In this document: in pieces, positions 24,202 through 35,845 of the stretch | How the letters are laid out: the number at the start of each line of letters is the position of its first letter | Numbering within the stretch: position 1 is the first letter of the stretch | Assembly: GCA_001414485.1 (NCBI GenBank) | Contig: LLEY01000043.1 | Location: 124,001-188,000, forward strand | Length of the DNA stretch: 64,000 bases | Reading direction: 5' to 3' | Source: Calycina herbarum | Taxonomy: Eukaryota; Ascomycota; Leotiomycetes; Helotiales; Pezizellaceae | Notes under the pieces: generated by a model | What the model was told of the DNA's origin: nothing | The model's input: only the letters and a program-made list of their open reading frames with translations | Databases searched by the model: none | Position numbers and translations under genes: made by a program

Positions 24202-24420
24202 CGTTGTAGACGACTTAGTTATAAGAACAGAGGGTATAGGTAGAAGAGCCCTAGGCTCTTGTGTACAGTAGTAGGCGCGGGTACGCGGGGCTATATAAGG
24301 CGCTGGTAGTATCTATAGGCGGTCTATATAGACTATAGGTGTCGTATTAGAATCGTAACAGATATTCTAATTCTTCCTAGGAGTAGTAGTAAATAGAGAG
24401 AAGAAGAGAGCTTTAGATAA

Positions 24421-24749
24421 TATAATAAACCTAATCTACTAGCCCTCTAGTAGTTATCCTTACTTATAGTATATATAGGTATAGTAGATAATTAAAGAAG
24501 TAAGAGGTAGTTTAATTAAAGATCTAAAGCTATAGAAGAGAAGAGAAGGAAAGAGGAGACTTCTAGAGGTCCTATAATATAGAGATAGCTAAGGAATCGA
24601 TAAGTTATAGGAATGTCGATCCGTTTATAGAAATAGTTCCTAGCCTAGATAGGAATAGTTCTAGGCCAGGCTAGGAATAGCAGGCTTTGCGGACGCCGGC
24701 GAGCAGCCGTACGCGAGTCACGTGCTCGGCGGTGGCCAGGTCTGTAATA
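24421..24749 (-). repeat. 5' LTR of the nested Gypsy element
   Basis: 329 bp. It keeps more CpA/TpG sites than its partner over the GC-rich part (about 24690-24740) but fewer at its left end, so the RIP load differs along and between the two LTRs. Confidence 0.92.
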
Positions 24750-24754
24750 TTTAT

Positions 24755-25622
24755 AGTATTAGTAGATAGAGGTCTTAAGGTTTTTAAAGCTCGATTTAAT
24801 AGAATTAAATTAAGAATAATATAATAGTAAGTACTCTACTATTACCCCTCTCTTCTTATATATCTCTACTACTTATAAGCTTTAGTAGATAGAGTAATTA
24901 TCTATTATAATTATATCTTAATCGCTAGGCACTCTATTATACTATAGTAGGATATCTTCTTCTAACTACTTCTTAAATATCTTAGCTATAATCGCTTCTT
25001 AGAATACGATAGACGATAGCTATCTATCGAGCGTATATACTAGTAATACGCTCTAAACTCTCGATTACTTTAACTACCTCTTAGAGCGCGCTCTTATTCT
25101 AATTAGTACCTATCTATATTATCACGCGTCGGTAGTCTTATTAGAGGCAGATTCGTTAAGGAATATAAGTCTCTTTCTCTCCTACTCGGCTGATTTATCC
25201 TTCTATACTTATATTAATTAAAGATCCTACTAACTTACGAAGTAGTCTAACTTCTTATATAATATTCTTATACTCTTATATATCTTATAAATCTGCTACT
25301 TCGAGAGCTGAAGATCGAATACGTTATATATATAATCCGCTACCTTATCTACTATAAGCTTATTATCTTATACTAGAAGCTCTTAAACAAACGCCTCTAC
25401 TATAGTATTCTAAGCGGTTCTAGTTCCTAGTTTAGCTTTATAGTAAGGATAAGGAGCAAGAGCTACTTCTACTAAGAGCTCTTATTTAATATTATATATA
25501 GATACGCTACTATATTTAAACTCTCTAGCTATCTCTACAAAGTTAGTATTATTATACCTTACTCTAGCTCGAATCGCTATTTTAATCGCAGCGCGACGAT
25601 CGGGATTAATTTAAGATGCTAT
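24755..25622 (-). pseudogene. DDE transposase (Tc1/mariner, DDE_3-like), split and RIP-inactivated
   Basis: On the minus strand the frame starts at about 25622 where ATA replaces an expected ATG. NPDRRAAIK opens an N-terminal helix-turn-helix-like part (FVEIAREFKYSSVSIYNI). The catalytic core shows FLNESASNKTTDA, IIIDNYSIY and FNSIKSSF. These match the DES, DNxxxH and NPIE blocks of the family, but with Asp-to-Asn at the first catalytic Asp and Glu-to-Lys at the third acidic residue. The gene is cut at the retrotransposon insertion (24754). Confidence 0.82.
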
Positions 25623-25698
25623 AGTAGAACTATATATATAGAAGGATTAGGATATATCTTTAAAAGTCTTAATATTACATATATAGTAGTATTAATCG

Positions 25699-25813
25699 AA
25701 TAAGTAGTTATTTAGCTAATTTTCTATACAGCCTCCTAGACACGATTACAGTATATAAAACGCTCGGATTATAAAAAAAGTGAGCAAATTCAAGCTTAAC
25801 TCGTAACTGACTG
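25699..25813 (-). repeat. Right terminal inverted repeat of the Tc1/mariner-like transposon
   Basis: Reverse complement of 15470-15585, ending ...ACTGACTG before the TA target duplication. Confidence 0.85.
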
Positions 25814-25815
25814 TA

Positions 25816-28641
25816 GCTTACTCTTTGCTCCGCCTTAAACTTATTACTCTTGTATCTATCTAGTATTTCTATAGATAGATAAGACCGCCAAGCATAAATG
25901 CAAGTCCTATACCCTCTATGTAGTAGTAAATATGAGAAATTTTTTACTATTCAAAATCTTAATCTTCAAGTTCTCTTCCAAGTAGTCTTCAAATAACAAA
26001 TCATTCCTAAGAATAATAAGCTCTTCTATATGATATAAACAAACATTCCCTACCTCTGAACAATACCTTAACCTATTCAAGGAATAATAAGTATATATTA
26101 CTTATACACTCAAGTCATAATACCACGTTCAACAACAGAGAGCGAACAACGAGAACCACGTTTATAGATCACCAGCGACGGAAACTCCGCTACTCGGGCT
26201 CACAAGTTAGCGCGTATCACACTGTTAATTGCCTTAGAATGAATTCTGAAGCCATCCCTCATCTATGCTTTGCTTGTAATCTGAATTAAAGAAATGCTCG
26301 ACAGTAGTAAGAAAAACGACAACAACTCAAAAACCGATAGCAAAACTCTCGTTCGCAAATCCAAACAAGAACATCACAACGGCGCTTCCTAAGGGGTTCT
26401 TCCAGACCAGACGAGTATCAAAACAGAGAGAGAGAGAGAGAGAATACGGGACTCAATTCCTGCCTGATCAGACCACACAACATGAGATGTCCAAGTCCGA
26501 CAACTCAGCCAGCTTTACCTCTTTCCAAGCATCAGGCCTAGGCTTTTGTAGAAGAATGCCTTACGCCTCGTAGGTGAGTTCAAGCCCCCTCTCCACCAAG
26601 ATTCTTGATCCTCAAACATAAATTTTCCGTTTTCCTTTTCGCAACAGAGAACTAATACGGACAGTGAGTCTTTACCAAAGAAAAAGTAGAAAGAACAATA
26701 TAACTATAATTTCTTTACTTGATTTTATTAAATTCAAGTGGCGATATCTAATGACACAAAACCACGATCCCCAGAAGAGTAGAACCGTCCACTTTTTCAA
26801 ACATAATCAAACCTCGCAGAGGTTTTCTCTCAACACACGACAAAGTTTATATTTACAAAGTTCATTTGTAGTACCTGGATTAACTCGCTCGCTGCCTATC
26901 TTTCTACACATTGCTGTTTGCTGGACTTCAAACCCACTTCTTATACGCTCTTCTTCACAATTTTGTCATGTTTACTATCAATTCTACCTATAGAGCTACG
27001 CCCTGAGATCAGACTTTTGCAATAGAAAAAATCTTAATTAATAAAATAACTCGACAGTAGTAAGTAAATCAACAGTCAGACCACCAAGCAAACTCTACTC
27101 CGTATGTTCTTTCATGTCCTCCGAGGGTTCGCGTGGATGACTATTCCTCGCACGCCTAGTCCTGTGATAGATAGAGCGGATTGCCAAGGAACAAGTTCAC
27201 TCTCGTACCTAGTGAATATAAGAACTTCAACATCTTCAGAAACCACCTAGCATACGGAGTAGTCTTCTATAAACAGTAACTCATCCTCAGAACAATAAGT
27301 TACCTTTACAAACACTAACGACATACCGGCTCGATGGACTGAGTTGACAAGTGCCAGAACGACTAAAGCCTCCTCGGGTTCAATAATGTTCGTCTGTCTA
27401 CTAGTAAAATAGATCTCCACCTTGGAAATCCCGTATTCGGAGTCCGAATTAGAAGAACCCAGCGACAAGAACAGAAAAAACGACAATAAAACCCCCATTC
27501 ATAAATTAAACAGGGAAGACATCGGGACGGAGGAGTTTTTTCTTAGACCTTAGAGTGTTTTGGTTGGATTAGGACGGTCCCTCTGAGGTTCGACTCTGCG
27601 TCGAATATGTTTCCTCGGAGGATGTATTCGCCTGATGGGATCTTGACCTTCATTACGCGTCCATATATGTCAATCGCCGCTCGTCCTCGAGGTACTCGTT
27701 GGGATCGTGATAATAGTGGATCTCGGGTCTCTTGCCACCGAGAAAAATCCGAGGGGTGGCTAGGCAAGACGACTGGGTTGGGCACATATTTGGAGGATAT
27801 GGCCGTCTTCACTCATGATGTGTTCGATCGTATCGTATGTTTGGTGTGCCTCGGACGAAGCGGTGGTGGCTTCTGGGTTGGGTATGATCTCAGTGTTATG
27901 GGCTCCTAAGGACGAGTTCTTATAATAGCGAGAGAAGACAAGGTAGGTAGGAAACTTTCCTATCTGATCGGACCGCAAAACATATGTCTGGGTTTCATTC
28001 TGTATTCCAGCTTGATTCCTTTCCTAAAGGTTGGTGTCTGGTTTTTATAGGAGTGAAGTAGAGTGCCATAGCTAGTGAATGTGAGAGTTCCAACCAGATC
28101 TCAATAAAGAATTAGAAAATCAAGGAAAATAAGTCCTTGGGAATGCAGAAATAATAACTGTGATTGTCCGGGAATTACCAGAGTAATGAGAGGTGCAGGT
28201 GTACGCTCTTATAAGTATGATTGTAATCTTTGGCTCGATTGCAATTGAGAGGTGATGTATATAGTGGGCAACAATGGAGTTGATTCACATGCTGAGATAT
28301 ACACTGATATATCTAAGAATACCCTTGAAAGCATTGTTTGAGGTGGGATACCTACAATGTACCTCGGAAAGCTTTTGATAAAAAAAATACTCATCCTCTG
28401 GATTTGTGCCGGGATGAAGCCTGTGAAAAGAGATCTCGCTCGCAGTGAGGAGCTAAGCTCTGTCATTCCCACAAATTCCGCGAGCTTTAAACCATCAAGA
28501 GGTTGGATTCCATTCCTTGATATCTTGCTGTTCTTGCCACAGCATTCCACCAAAACGGCTCATGGCGGAGTCAAGACTGTGAACAAAAGCCTCCTCCTAA
28601 CCACGGCATAATTCCCTACCCATTCCACGGTACCTCTCTCA
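25816..28641. repeat. Dispersed-repeat relics, with a possible gene relic at 27543-27978
   Basis: Paired CGACAGT boxes occur near 26295, 27051 and 27459. The companion phrases recur as GATCAGACCACACAACA (26467), TAGTGAATATAAGAAC (27212) and TAGTGAATGTGAGAG (28075). A higher-GC patch at 27540-27910 has an 89-codon minus-strand frame (27812-27543, with YGRVMKVKIPSGEYILRG) and an overlapping frame to 27978. Neither is recognised; a decayed host gene fragment is possible. 28200-28640 is probably the VMA22 3' side and holds no supported gene. Confidence 0.45.
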
Positions 28642-29326
28642 TCATGCGGGTATATCATCAGACATATGTGCTTCCGCTTTCGCCCGGTACTTCCTCGCTC
28701 GACGAATCGCAATCTCCAGCGCCTTCATCTGCGAATCCACGCTCGCAAGCTGTGGAAGTATATCCTCAATCGTAGAAACAGATTCGCTTTGCGCAGCCTT
28801 CAATTCGCGAGGGGTCGTGAAGCCAAACATTCGAATGGGATCTGGTATCTCCTTTTCTCTCATAGGTTTTGTCTCCCCCTCGATTTTCGTGGTTATGTCA
28901 TTGATTTTTTTGTTCTCCCTGGGAGTAGTAGAACCGAAGGAGGAAACTTTGTACACGGCCGGAACTGGATTCGATATCGTGGTGGTTTCGGGTGTGAGCG
29001 TCACACTACATACTCGTGAGGCTTGCATGCGCGAGTCGTAGCAATCGGCGTCATAACGGACACCACGATCGGCGTGGAAGTTGGCTCGCGCAAGGTGTTG
29101 TTGGATCTGTTGGGGGAGGTTAGAATGGTATTCGTCTGGACAGGCATGGGGAAGTGAGGGAAGGGAAATGACATACGGAGATTTGTGCCTTGCTTAGCTC
29201 GACGCGCAGAGTCGTGTATTTGTCGAGAAGTGAGAGGTATTGCTCTAATAGGTCGTCAATTAGACCGGACAATTCGTTGGTGTTCATGACGGTGAGCGCG
29301 GAGCTGACGCTATTGGCTTCGGGCAT
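28642..29326 (-). CDS. V-ATPase assembly factor Vma22 (CCDC115 family)
   Basis: Two exons, complement 29177-29326 and 28642-29106, encode 204 residues; yeast Vma22 is of similar size. The N-terminal helix (LIDDLLEQYLSLLDKYTTL) looks coiled-coil. YDADCYDSRMQASR and, at 139-145, DPIRMFG, then LPQLASVDSQMKALEIAIRR, match the pattern I know for fungal Vma22: an F/WFG motif followed by a C-terminal helix. The family works in the ER with Vma12 and Vma21 to assemble the V0 sector of the vacuolar ATPase. The 70-bp intron (GTATGT...AACAG, 29107-29176) is canonical and joins two phase-0 exons. The identification rests on motif pattern, so I am fairly but not fully sure. Confidence 0.78.
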
Positions 29327-31493
29327 CGTTGCGCTAAAAGAGGATGTAGGAATATGCCTCTGGCGCAGGCAGTCGAGTATCGGTCAGGAGACAAGTACTC
29401 GTACTTCGTAATTGAGTTTGATTTGATGGCTTTTCTTGTCGCGTTGTCATTCGATGTTTGGTGGTCAGAGGGAAAGCGAGATTAGAGTTGGGTTTGGCAG
29501 ATGAAGTCGGGTCTGAGCATCCCACGCGATCGACCCTGACTTGGTTGACACTTGGTGGAAGACGCGTTTTGGCGGCGTGGAAGGAAGGATGGAACCTTGG
29601 CTGCTGCATTTCAGCCCCGGTTATTTGCTTCTAGCGCTTGCCTAATCAGGTAATTATGTGCATTTTATATTGGGGCTGAGTTGATCATCTTGTTTGCTTT
29701 CTTGTTGGTACTTGTCAATTGTACACTAGGTAAATAGGTACTTCTTCTAGGCTCGCTTGCTCACTACCACCAACACCTGAATATGACGGGAGCGCAAAAG
29801 GGGGGTTAGCGAATAGGCAAATGAAGTCTTCGATTCTTCCAAGCTTGTTCCTAATTGATTCCCCAGCTTTGTATCATATAAAATATATAGTTAGTTGTGT
29901 TGTACTGGGAAAATCCCCAAAGGCTTCCCTTGATACTTGGATCATGTACCTGGAGCAACTAAATTGACACACTGTAACCATCCCACCGGTACTGAACTCG
30001 GCAATGTGCTCAACCATGTAGCTCTTTACGTACTGGTCACTGCACTGGATATTGTTGACGTTGTGCTCTTACTCTGCCCATCCCTCTTTTTTTGAACACG
30101 ACCTCTCCACGACTGATATACTTAGGCGGTACTTAGGCGGTACTTAGGCGGTACTTGCAATGCACTGCCTATCTCGTCCCTCCTTCCCCTCTGTGCTGTC
30201 CCTTCCGCTTTCTCTCTAGTCTGCATTGACGTTTGCTTGCTGCTGCTTGCTACTGCTTGCTACTGCTTATGTCCGGCCAAAACAAAACAAACCATCTCAG
30301 ATGGAAGGGAAAAGGAAGGAAAACATTGGGTACGGAAGCATTGGGTAAGCGCATAAGAAAGCGTTGCAGCTAAGCATAACTTCTTCCTGATATCTCCACC
30401 AAAAGACTGCTCTCCCTCCTATCAAGTACCAGGCCATTCCCTTTGCCGCCCAATCCGGCTCGTTTCACGGCTTTTCTGCCGAAGCACCAAACACCACTCA
30501 CTGCACTGGTCCTGCACTGTAACCAACTGAGCCAAATGGGCCAGTACGGTGGTCGAGGGTGGAGGGACGCTGGCGAAGTATCAAATGTGTCTTGCACCGG
30601 ATCAATCGTACTCGTGGATTCGTAGCGTAGCCTCGTTGTTGCCGCTGCCTTTGCCTGATATCTATCTTTGAGCCCTCTGCCCTTTGGCAACCCAAATCTT
30701 TCTGGCACTACGTGAGAACCCTTCTTTCTTCGGTTTAATAACTGAACCTCTTCCTCGCACAATATCCCATATTTTCGCACTTCTTTTGACACAACATCAC
30801 ACAGTCATCATTCCTGCTGTCAGCCAGTTGAGGGGTTGTTCTTGTTCGGTTCTTGACCTCACTCTTGACGACCATCCCTGCGACACATCCAACCTCAGAT
30901 TCTCTTACAGACCCCGGAAAAACCACCTTGAATCCCCCTGCACTCACTGCACTCGACTCTGCCTGGTTCCGCGACGACGAGCATCCCATCCTCAACCCTC
31001 GCCCTCCCTTTTGTTGCTTCTGCGGAAGCCTCATTTTTGACGTGCACCTCCTCGCCCCTCCAGCTGCTGCCCTCCCTCCAAATATCGTACTCCTGTGCGC
31101 CATTGCAATCCAGCTAGCTATACACTGTCGTGCTCTGCGTGCAGGATTGTGTCGGTACTTCTCTGGTTTAGCCGCATCCACCTAGTTCCGAAGTGCTAGC
31201 TCGATCTTTATCTCGCGTTCACCGTTGTCAACGTCTACCCCATCGACTTGTTTGCTCAAGGTCACCTCTCCCACCTCCATCCAACAACCTCTCCTACGAT
31301 ATCCCATTACGCAGTCCTTCCCTCTGCTGAAGTTATCAGGCGTTGAGCGGCCTACGAAATAGCCGTCGTTGTATCGGCTGGTGAATCGAGACACTTGGGC
31401 CTGCAATAATACAACCCCAACCCTGAACCAACGTCCTCCCTCCCGTCGGCCTACAGCAACAAACAAACATCCGTTAGAGCAGCAGAAGTTATC
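29327..31493. promoter_or_regulatory. Divergent VMA22/CDC42 intergenic region with long CDC42 leader
   Basis: About 2.2 kb. The CDC42-proximal 1 kb is C/T-rich on the plus strand, as expected for a long promoter and leader. Three tandem copies of TACTTAGGCGG lie at 30119-30151. A TGCTTGCTACTGCTTGC-type imperfect repeat lies at about 30235-30268. Frames of up to 148 codons on both strands overlap each other and give no recognisable protein, so I do not call genes. Confidence 0.5.
30119..30151 (+). repeat. 11-bp tandem repeat, three copies
   Basis: TACTTAGGCGG three times followed by a partial TACTT, with no mismatch. It lies about 1.35 kb upstream of the CDC42 start. Confidence 0.95.
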
Positions 31494-32266
<773 letters not shown>

Positions 32267-33492
32267 TCTTTGCAAACCGAAATCAAAATCAAAAATTATA
32301 CCACCCCCCTATACAATATCACCTCCTCTATACATCTTTCGTCTTCGAGCCATTCTATGACCAGCGAGTTGCACAATATCTGTATGGGAAATGGGAATTG
32401 CAATACTCCTACCCTCGAGGATGGAGACTTTGGATGGAAAAAAGAAAGATTCCCCCTAGCATAAACACCTTCCATCTTCACCTCTTCCGGCGAAGAAGGT
32501 CAATCCCCCCGGCATATGTATTTTGAGGATGGATAGAAAACATCGAAGGATAATTGCCTTTTTTATTTTGGGCTTTGACCTGTTTTCCAGGGATGCGTTC
32601 TTGCTTTTCTGCGAGGCATATTTGTTTTCCTTGTTTTTTTCTCTCCTTTTTCTTAGCGCTTCGTTTTAGTCTACTTTTTTTTTTCTAGCGACAAACTCAA
32701 ATGAAAGACCAATTGAGTAGGCCCTGTTTCTTCCTCTCTCGAGTCTCTTGTGCATTTTCGACTGCGTGCTGTTTGTGAATGGGTGTACGTCTGATTTTGT
32801 GGCGGAGTCAATTTGGGTTCCTTCCTCTTTTCCCGGTCATGGATGGGCATTGAGGCGTGACTTGCTTGCTTGCTTGAGGTAGAATGGGAACATCATATCA
32901 ACAAGTGATCAATTTGTTGGTGGTGATACCCTAATAATCTGACCTATTCCACTACTTCAGAGGATTTTTGAATTCCTATGCAACCTTCCTTTCATTTCAC
33001 GTGCTCCAGGTCGGTCCGTTCCTTTTTCGGCGTCACGTCAGGAGCAGATCTGATTGATAATTGCTTCCAAATGGTTACACGGATGCAAATACATGCAGGA
33101 AATGCAAATTCTCCGATGGCCTTTTTCTACCTGCAATGGAGATTTGTGTTGTTGAATGTGTCTAGTGTCGCGCTGGTTTACAGGTGTGTGTGGAATCGCG
33201 GGGTAGCAACCCCGAGCAGCCCTCCAATCTTCACACCCACCAAAGCCGGGTATATACAGGCTTTTGCAACCTTCATCTGCATGCCGGCAAAAAACGAAAA
33301 GCTCATGGTTTGCTTGGCCCGAGAGTTGGAGGGTAATTTGGAATTGGGAGGGGGGTTATATAGTTCTGGGTTTTTCTGTGGGTTAGGGGTTCTGGGGATA
33401 TTGGTTTTTATTTGATCTGCGGGGATTACCTTGGTTCCTGATTATTTATCTGTTATTATTGTTTGGGATTGTCGAGATTTTGATTAAGAGAT
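32267..33492. other. CDC42 3' region and FAD-oxidase upstream region
   Basis: T-rich 3' sequence follows the CDC42 stop to about 32690. After that comes mixed sequence with a 145-codon frame (32978-33415) that I do not recognise and do not call. No repeat or RNA gene seen. Confidence 0.45.
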
Positions 33493-35845
33493 ATGAAGGG
33501 ACCTGTTTTTATGTCGATGGTTGTGGGGTATGTTGTGTTACTGGTGGAGGGGATTAATTTCCCTTATGAAGCTGTGCAACTCACGGACGAAGAGATCGAG
33601 GGACGGCCTGAGATTGGGTTTGGTGTTTTTCCTCCTAATCCGCTGCCTCCTCCTGATAACGCATCTGAATGTCGACCTTTCCCTGGAGATGCGAATTGGC
33701 CGAGCCAAAGTCAGTGGACGGATTTGAATCAAACGCTGGGTGGGAATCTTGTCAGGCCTGAGCCGCCGGCGCAAGTATGTTATGCACCGTTTTACGACGA
33801 GGCGAGATGTGCGGTTGTTAGGTACATGTTTTCTTTCTTTCCCTTCTGATTTTTTTTCTTTCTCAGGTCTCCTACTTCCTCCCCATCTTCTCTTCCCCTC
33901 TTGTAATTGTCTTAGCAATTGAACATGAAATTACTGACTCCCCAATCTTCCTCAGAGCGAACTTTGCAAATACCACGTTTCACACCAGCGACCCCGGGAG
34001 TGTGATTTCTCAGTGGGAGGGAGGAAGTGCTTGTTTGGTTCCGGCAGGGGTTGGGGCAGAGGGAGCGTGTAAGAGGGGTGGGACGCCGGAGTATGTTGTT
34101 AATGTGGGGAGTGTGAGGGATGTGCAGGTTGGGATTAATTGGGCGAGGAATAAGGGGGTTAGGTTGATTGTTAAGTGAGTTTTTTTCTTCTTGTTTGGCG
34201 GAGTATGGGAGGGGTTTGAGGCGAAGGGAACGGGATTTTGGGTTTTGTTGATTTCGATGGTTGCTTGAGTGAGAGACTATGGTTGGGACGAGGAATATGG
34301 GTTGGCTTTGGGAGGAACGGTTTTCTATCTCTTTGGTTTCTTCGAAGTCCCCTCTTTTGGTTTCGATATTTTTGCTGGCCGTTCAAATGACACATCCATG
34401 ATCTCATGGAAGCCAAAAACGTCTCTCACTCACTTTCTACATTCTCTCTGACGATCACAGAAACACAGGTCACGACTTCATGGGGAAGTCCCAAGGTGCT
34501 GGTTCTCTTAGCATTTGGATGCACAATCTCAAAGGCGTCGAGTACATCCCTGAATATACCATGGGAAGTTACACGGGACGAGCAGCACGTATTGCGGCTG
34601 GTATCCAAACTTTCGAACTCAATCGTGCAGCAGCATCGTCTGGAATCACTATCCTTGGGCCTGGAGGCTCAACGGTTGGGGTGACAGGTGGATATCTTCA
34701 AGGAGGAGGACATTCTATTTTAACTAGTTTGTATGGGCTGGCTGCTGATCAAGTACTTTCCCTGCAAATTGTTACGGCAGATGGGCGGTTTGTTACTGCT
34801 AGTTCGGAGGAAAACCAGGATTTGTTCTGGGCTGTTAGAGGAGGCGGTGGTGGTTAGTCTCCAACCCTTTTTTGATATGCACAAGTGGATGATTGCTAAT
34901 AAGCCAGAAGGAACCTGGGGAGTAGTAACTTCTATCCTCGTCCGAGCCTACCCCCCAACACCCGTCTCAATCATCCCACTCTCCTTCACAAACAATCCTA
35001 CATCCCCCAATGGTGTCAACGACACAACATTCTGGAAAGCCGTACAAGCATACTGGGCTTTCTCGCCCGAAATCTGCGATAATGGGGGAATAGGGTATAA
35101 CTTCATCAGACACTCCGCAACAAACGCCTCAATCCTGACTCTGACCACTAACATGGAAATGGCGAACCACACTGCCGCACAGACGAGGACTTTTGCTGCG
35201 CCCTTGTTTGAGCAGTTGAGGGGCTTGGGTGTGAATGTTGCTGTGCCGAATCCGACAGTGCTGGATCCTAGCGCGGTATCGAGAGCTGGACCAGGGGAGT
35301 TGAATATTGGAACTGCACGAACAGCAACTCGTCTTGTCCCACGGAAGAATTTCGAAGACCCGGAGTTACTTGCGAAAACAAGTCAAGCCATAAAATCCTA
35401 CGTCGAGGGGGGATATTACTTCCACGGAATTCAACATTGCCCCGCCCTCTCCCTCTCCCAATACCCATTTTTGACAAACAACAGTGTCCTCAAAGCTTTT
35501 CGCGAGACGGCTATGCATTCTGAGGCTTACGATAGTGTTCCTGCTACTGGAGCTACTATTGAGACGCAGAAAGCGAGTTACAGGAGGTTTAGGGAGTACT
35601 TTCAGGGGATTGTGGATGTTAGTCCGGATGCGGGGAGTTATATGAATGAAGCTGATGTTGGGGAACCGGAGTGGCAGAAGGCTTTTTATGGGGAGAATTA
35701 TGGGAGGTTGAGGGCGATTAAGGAACGGTATGATCCGTGGGGGCTGTTTTGGGTTGTTACGGGGGTGGGGAGTGAGGGGTGGAGTGTTAGGAGTCCTGGG
35801 GGACTACCTACAGGAGATGGGAAGTTGTGTCGGGCTGGGAGTTGA
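33493..35845 (+). CDS. Secreted FAD-linked oxidase, BBE-like (isoamyl-alcohol-oxidase-like)
   Basis: Predicted exons 33493-33821, 33956-34174, 34461-34852 and 34911-35845 give 624 residues. A hydrophobic N-terminus (about 1-20) suggests a signal peptide. The FAD-binding PCMH fold shows NTGHDF (His about 187, a candidate for covalent flavin attachment), GPGGSTVGVTGGYLQGGGHS and WAVRGGGGGTWGVVTS. The C-terminal BBE segment includes YMNEADVGEPEWQ and FYGENYGRLRAIKERYDP. No Cys is seen at the usual second flavin link, so single attachment is likely. Such fungal enzymes oxidise alcohols, sugars or natural-product intermediates with O2; the substrate is unknown. All three introns are GT-AG with plausible branch points; intron 2 (286 bp) is long for this gene set and its edges are the least certain. 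CDC42 upstream and the gene-free block downstream give no pathway context. Confidence 0.85.

Larger units (their letters stand above)
18831..24749 (-). mobile_element. Ty3/Gypsy LTR retrotransposon, chromodomain type, RIP-inactivated
   Basis: A 5919-bp element with two 329-bp LTRs (18831-19159 and 24421-24749) and a perfect 5-bp target duplication TTTAT (18826-18830 and 24750-24754). On the minus strand the order is gag, protease/reverse transcriptase, RNase H, integrase, then a chromodomain-like end. A polypurine stretch (AAAAAGAGAGG on the minus strand) abuts the 3' LTR at 19160-19175. LTR ends read TA...TA where TG...CA is expected, exactly the change RIP makes. Stops fall throughout both genes. 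It is nested in the DNA transposon and is less decayed than the elements at 47-64 kb, so it is probably younger. Confidence 0.92.
15470..25813. mobile_element. Tc1/mariner-superfamily DNA transposon, interrupted by a Gypsy retrotransposon
   Basis: Inverted repeats of about 115 bp define the element. Both ends begin CAGTCAGTTRCGAGTTAAGC, and TA flanks each end (15468-15469 and 25814-25815). Leaving out the nested retrotransposon and one copy of its 5-bp target repeat (18831-24754), the DNA transposon is about 4.4 kb, large for this superfamily. Its minus strand encodes a DDE transposase (from 25622 leftwards) and its plus strand a long second reading frame (15617 to about 17866) that I do not recognise. 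Both are full of TAG/TAA codons where CAG, CAA or TGG would be expected, so the element is dead. It inserted into a copy of the dispersed repeat: the right flank (CCAAGCATAAATGCAAGTC) resembles 14775-14795. Confidence 0.85.

Noticed and set aside
26664..26993. 109-codon plus-strand frame in the repeat block
   Set aside because: AT-rich, no recognisable domain, and lies among dispersed-repeat relics.
30370..31181. Several 100-150 codon frames on both strands upstream of CDC42
   Set aside because: They overlap each other on opposite strands and look like translations of C/T-rich leader DNA.
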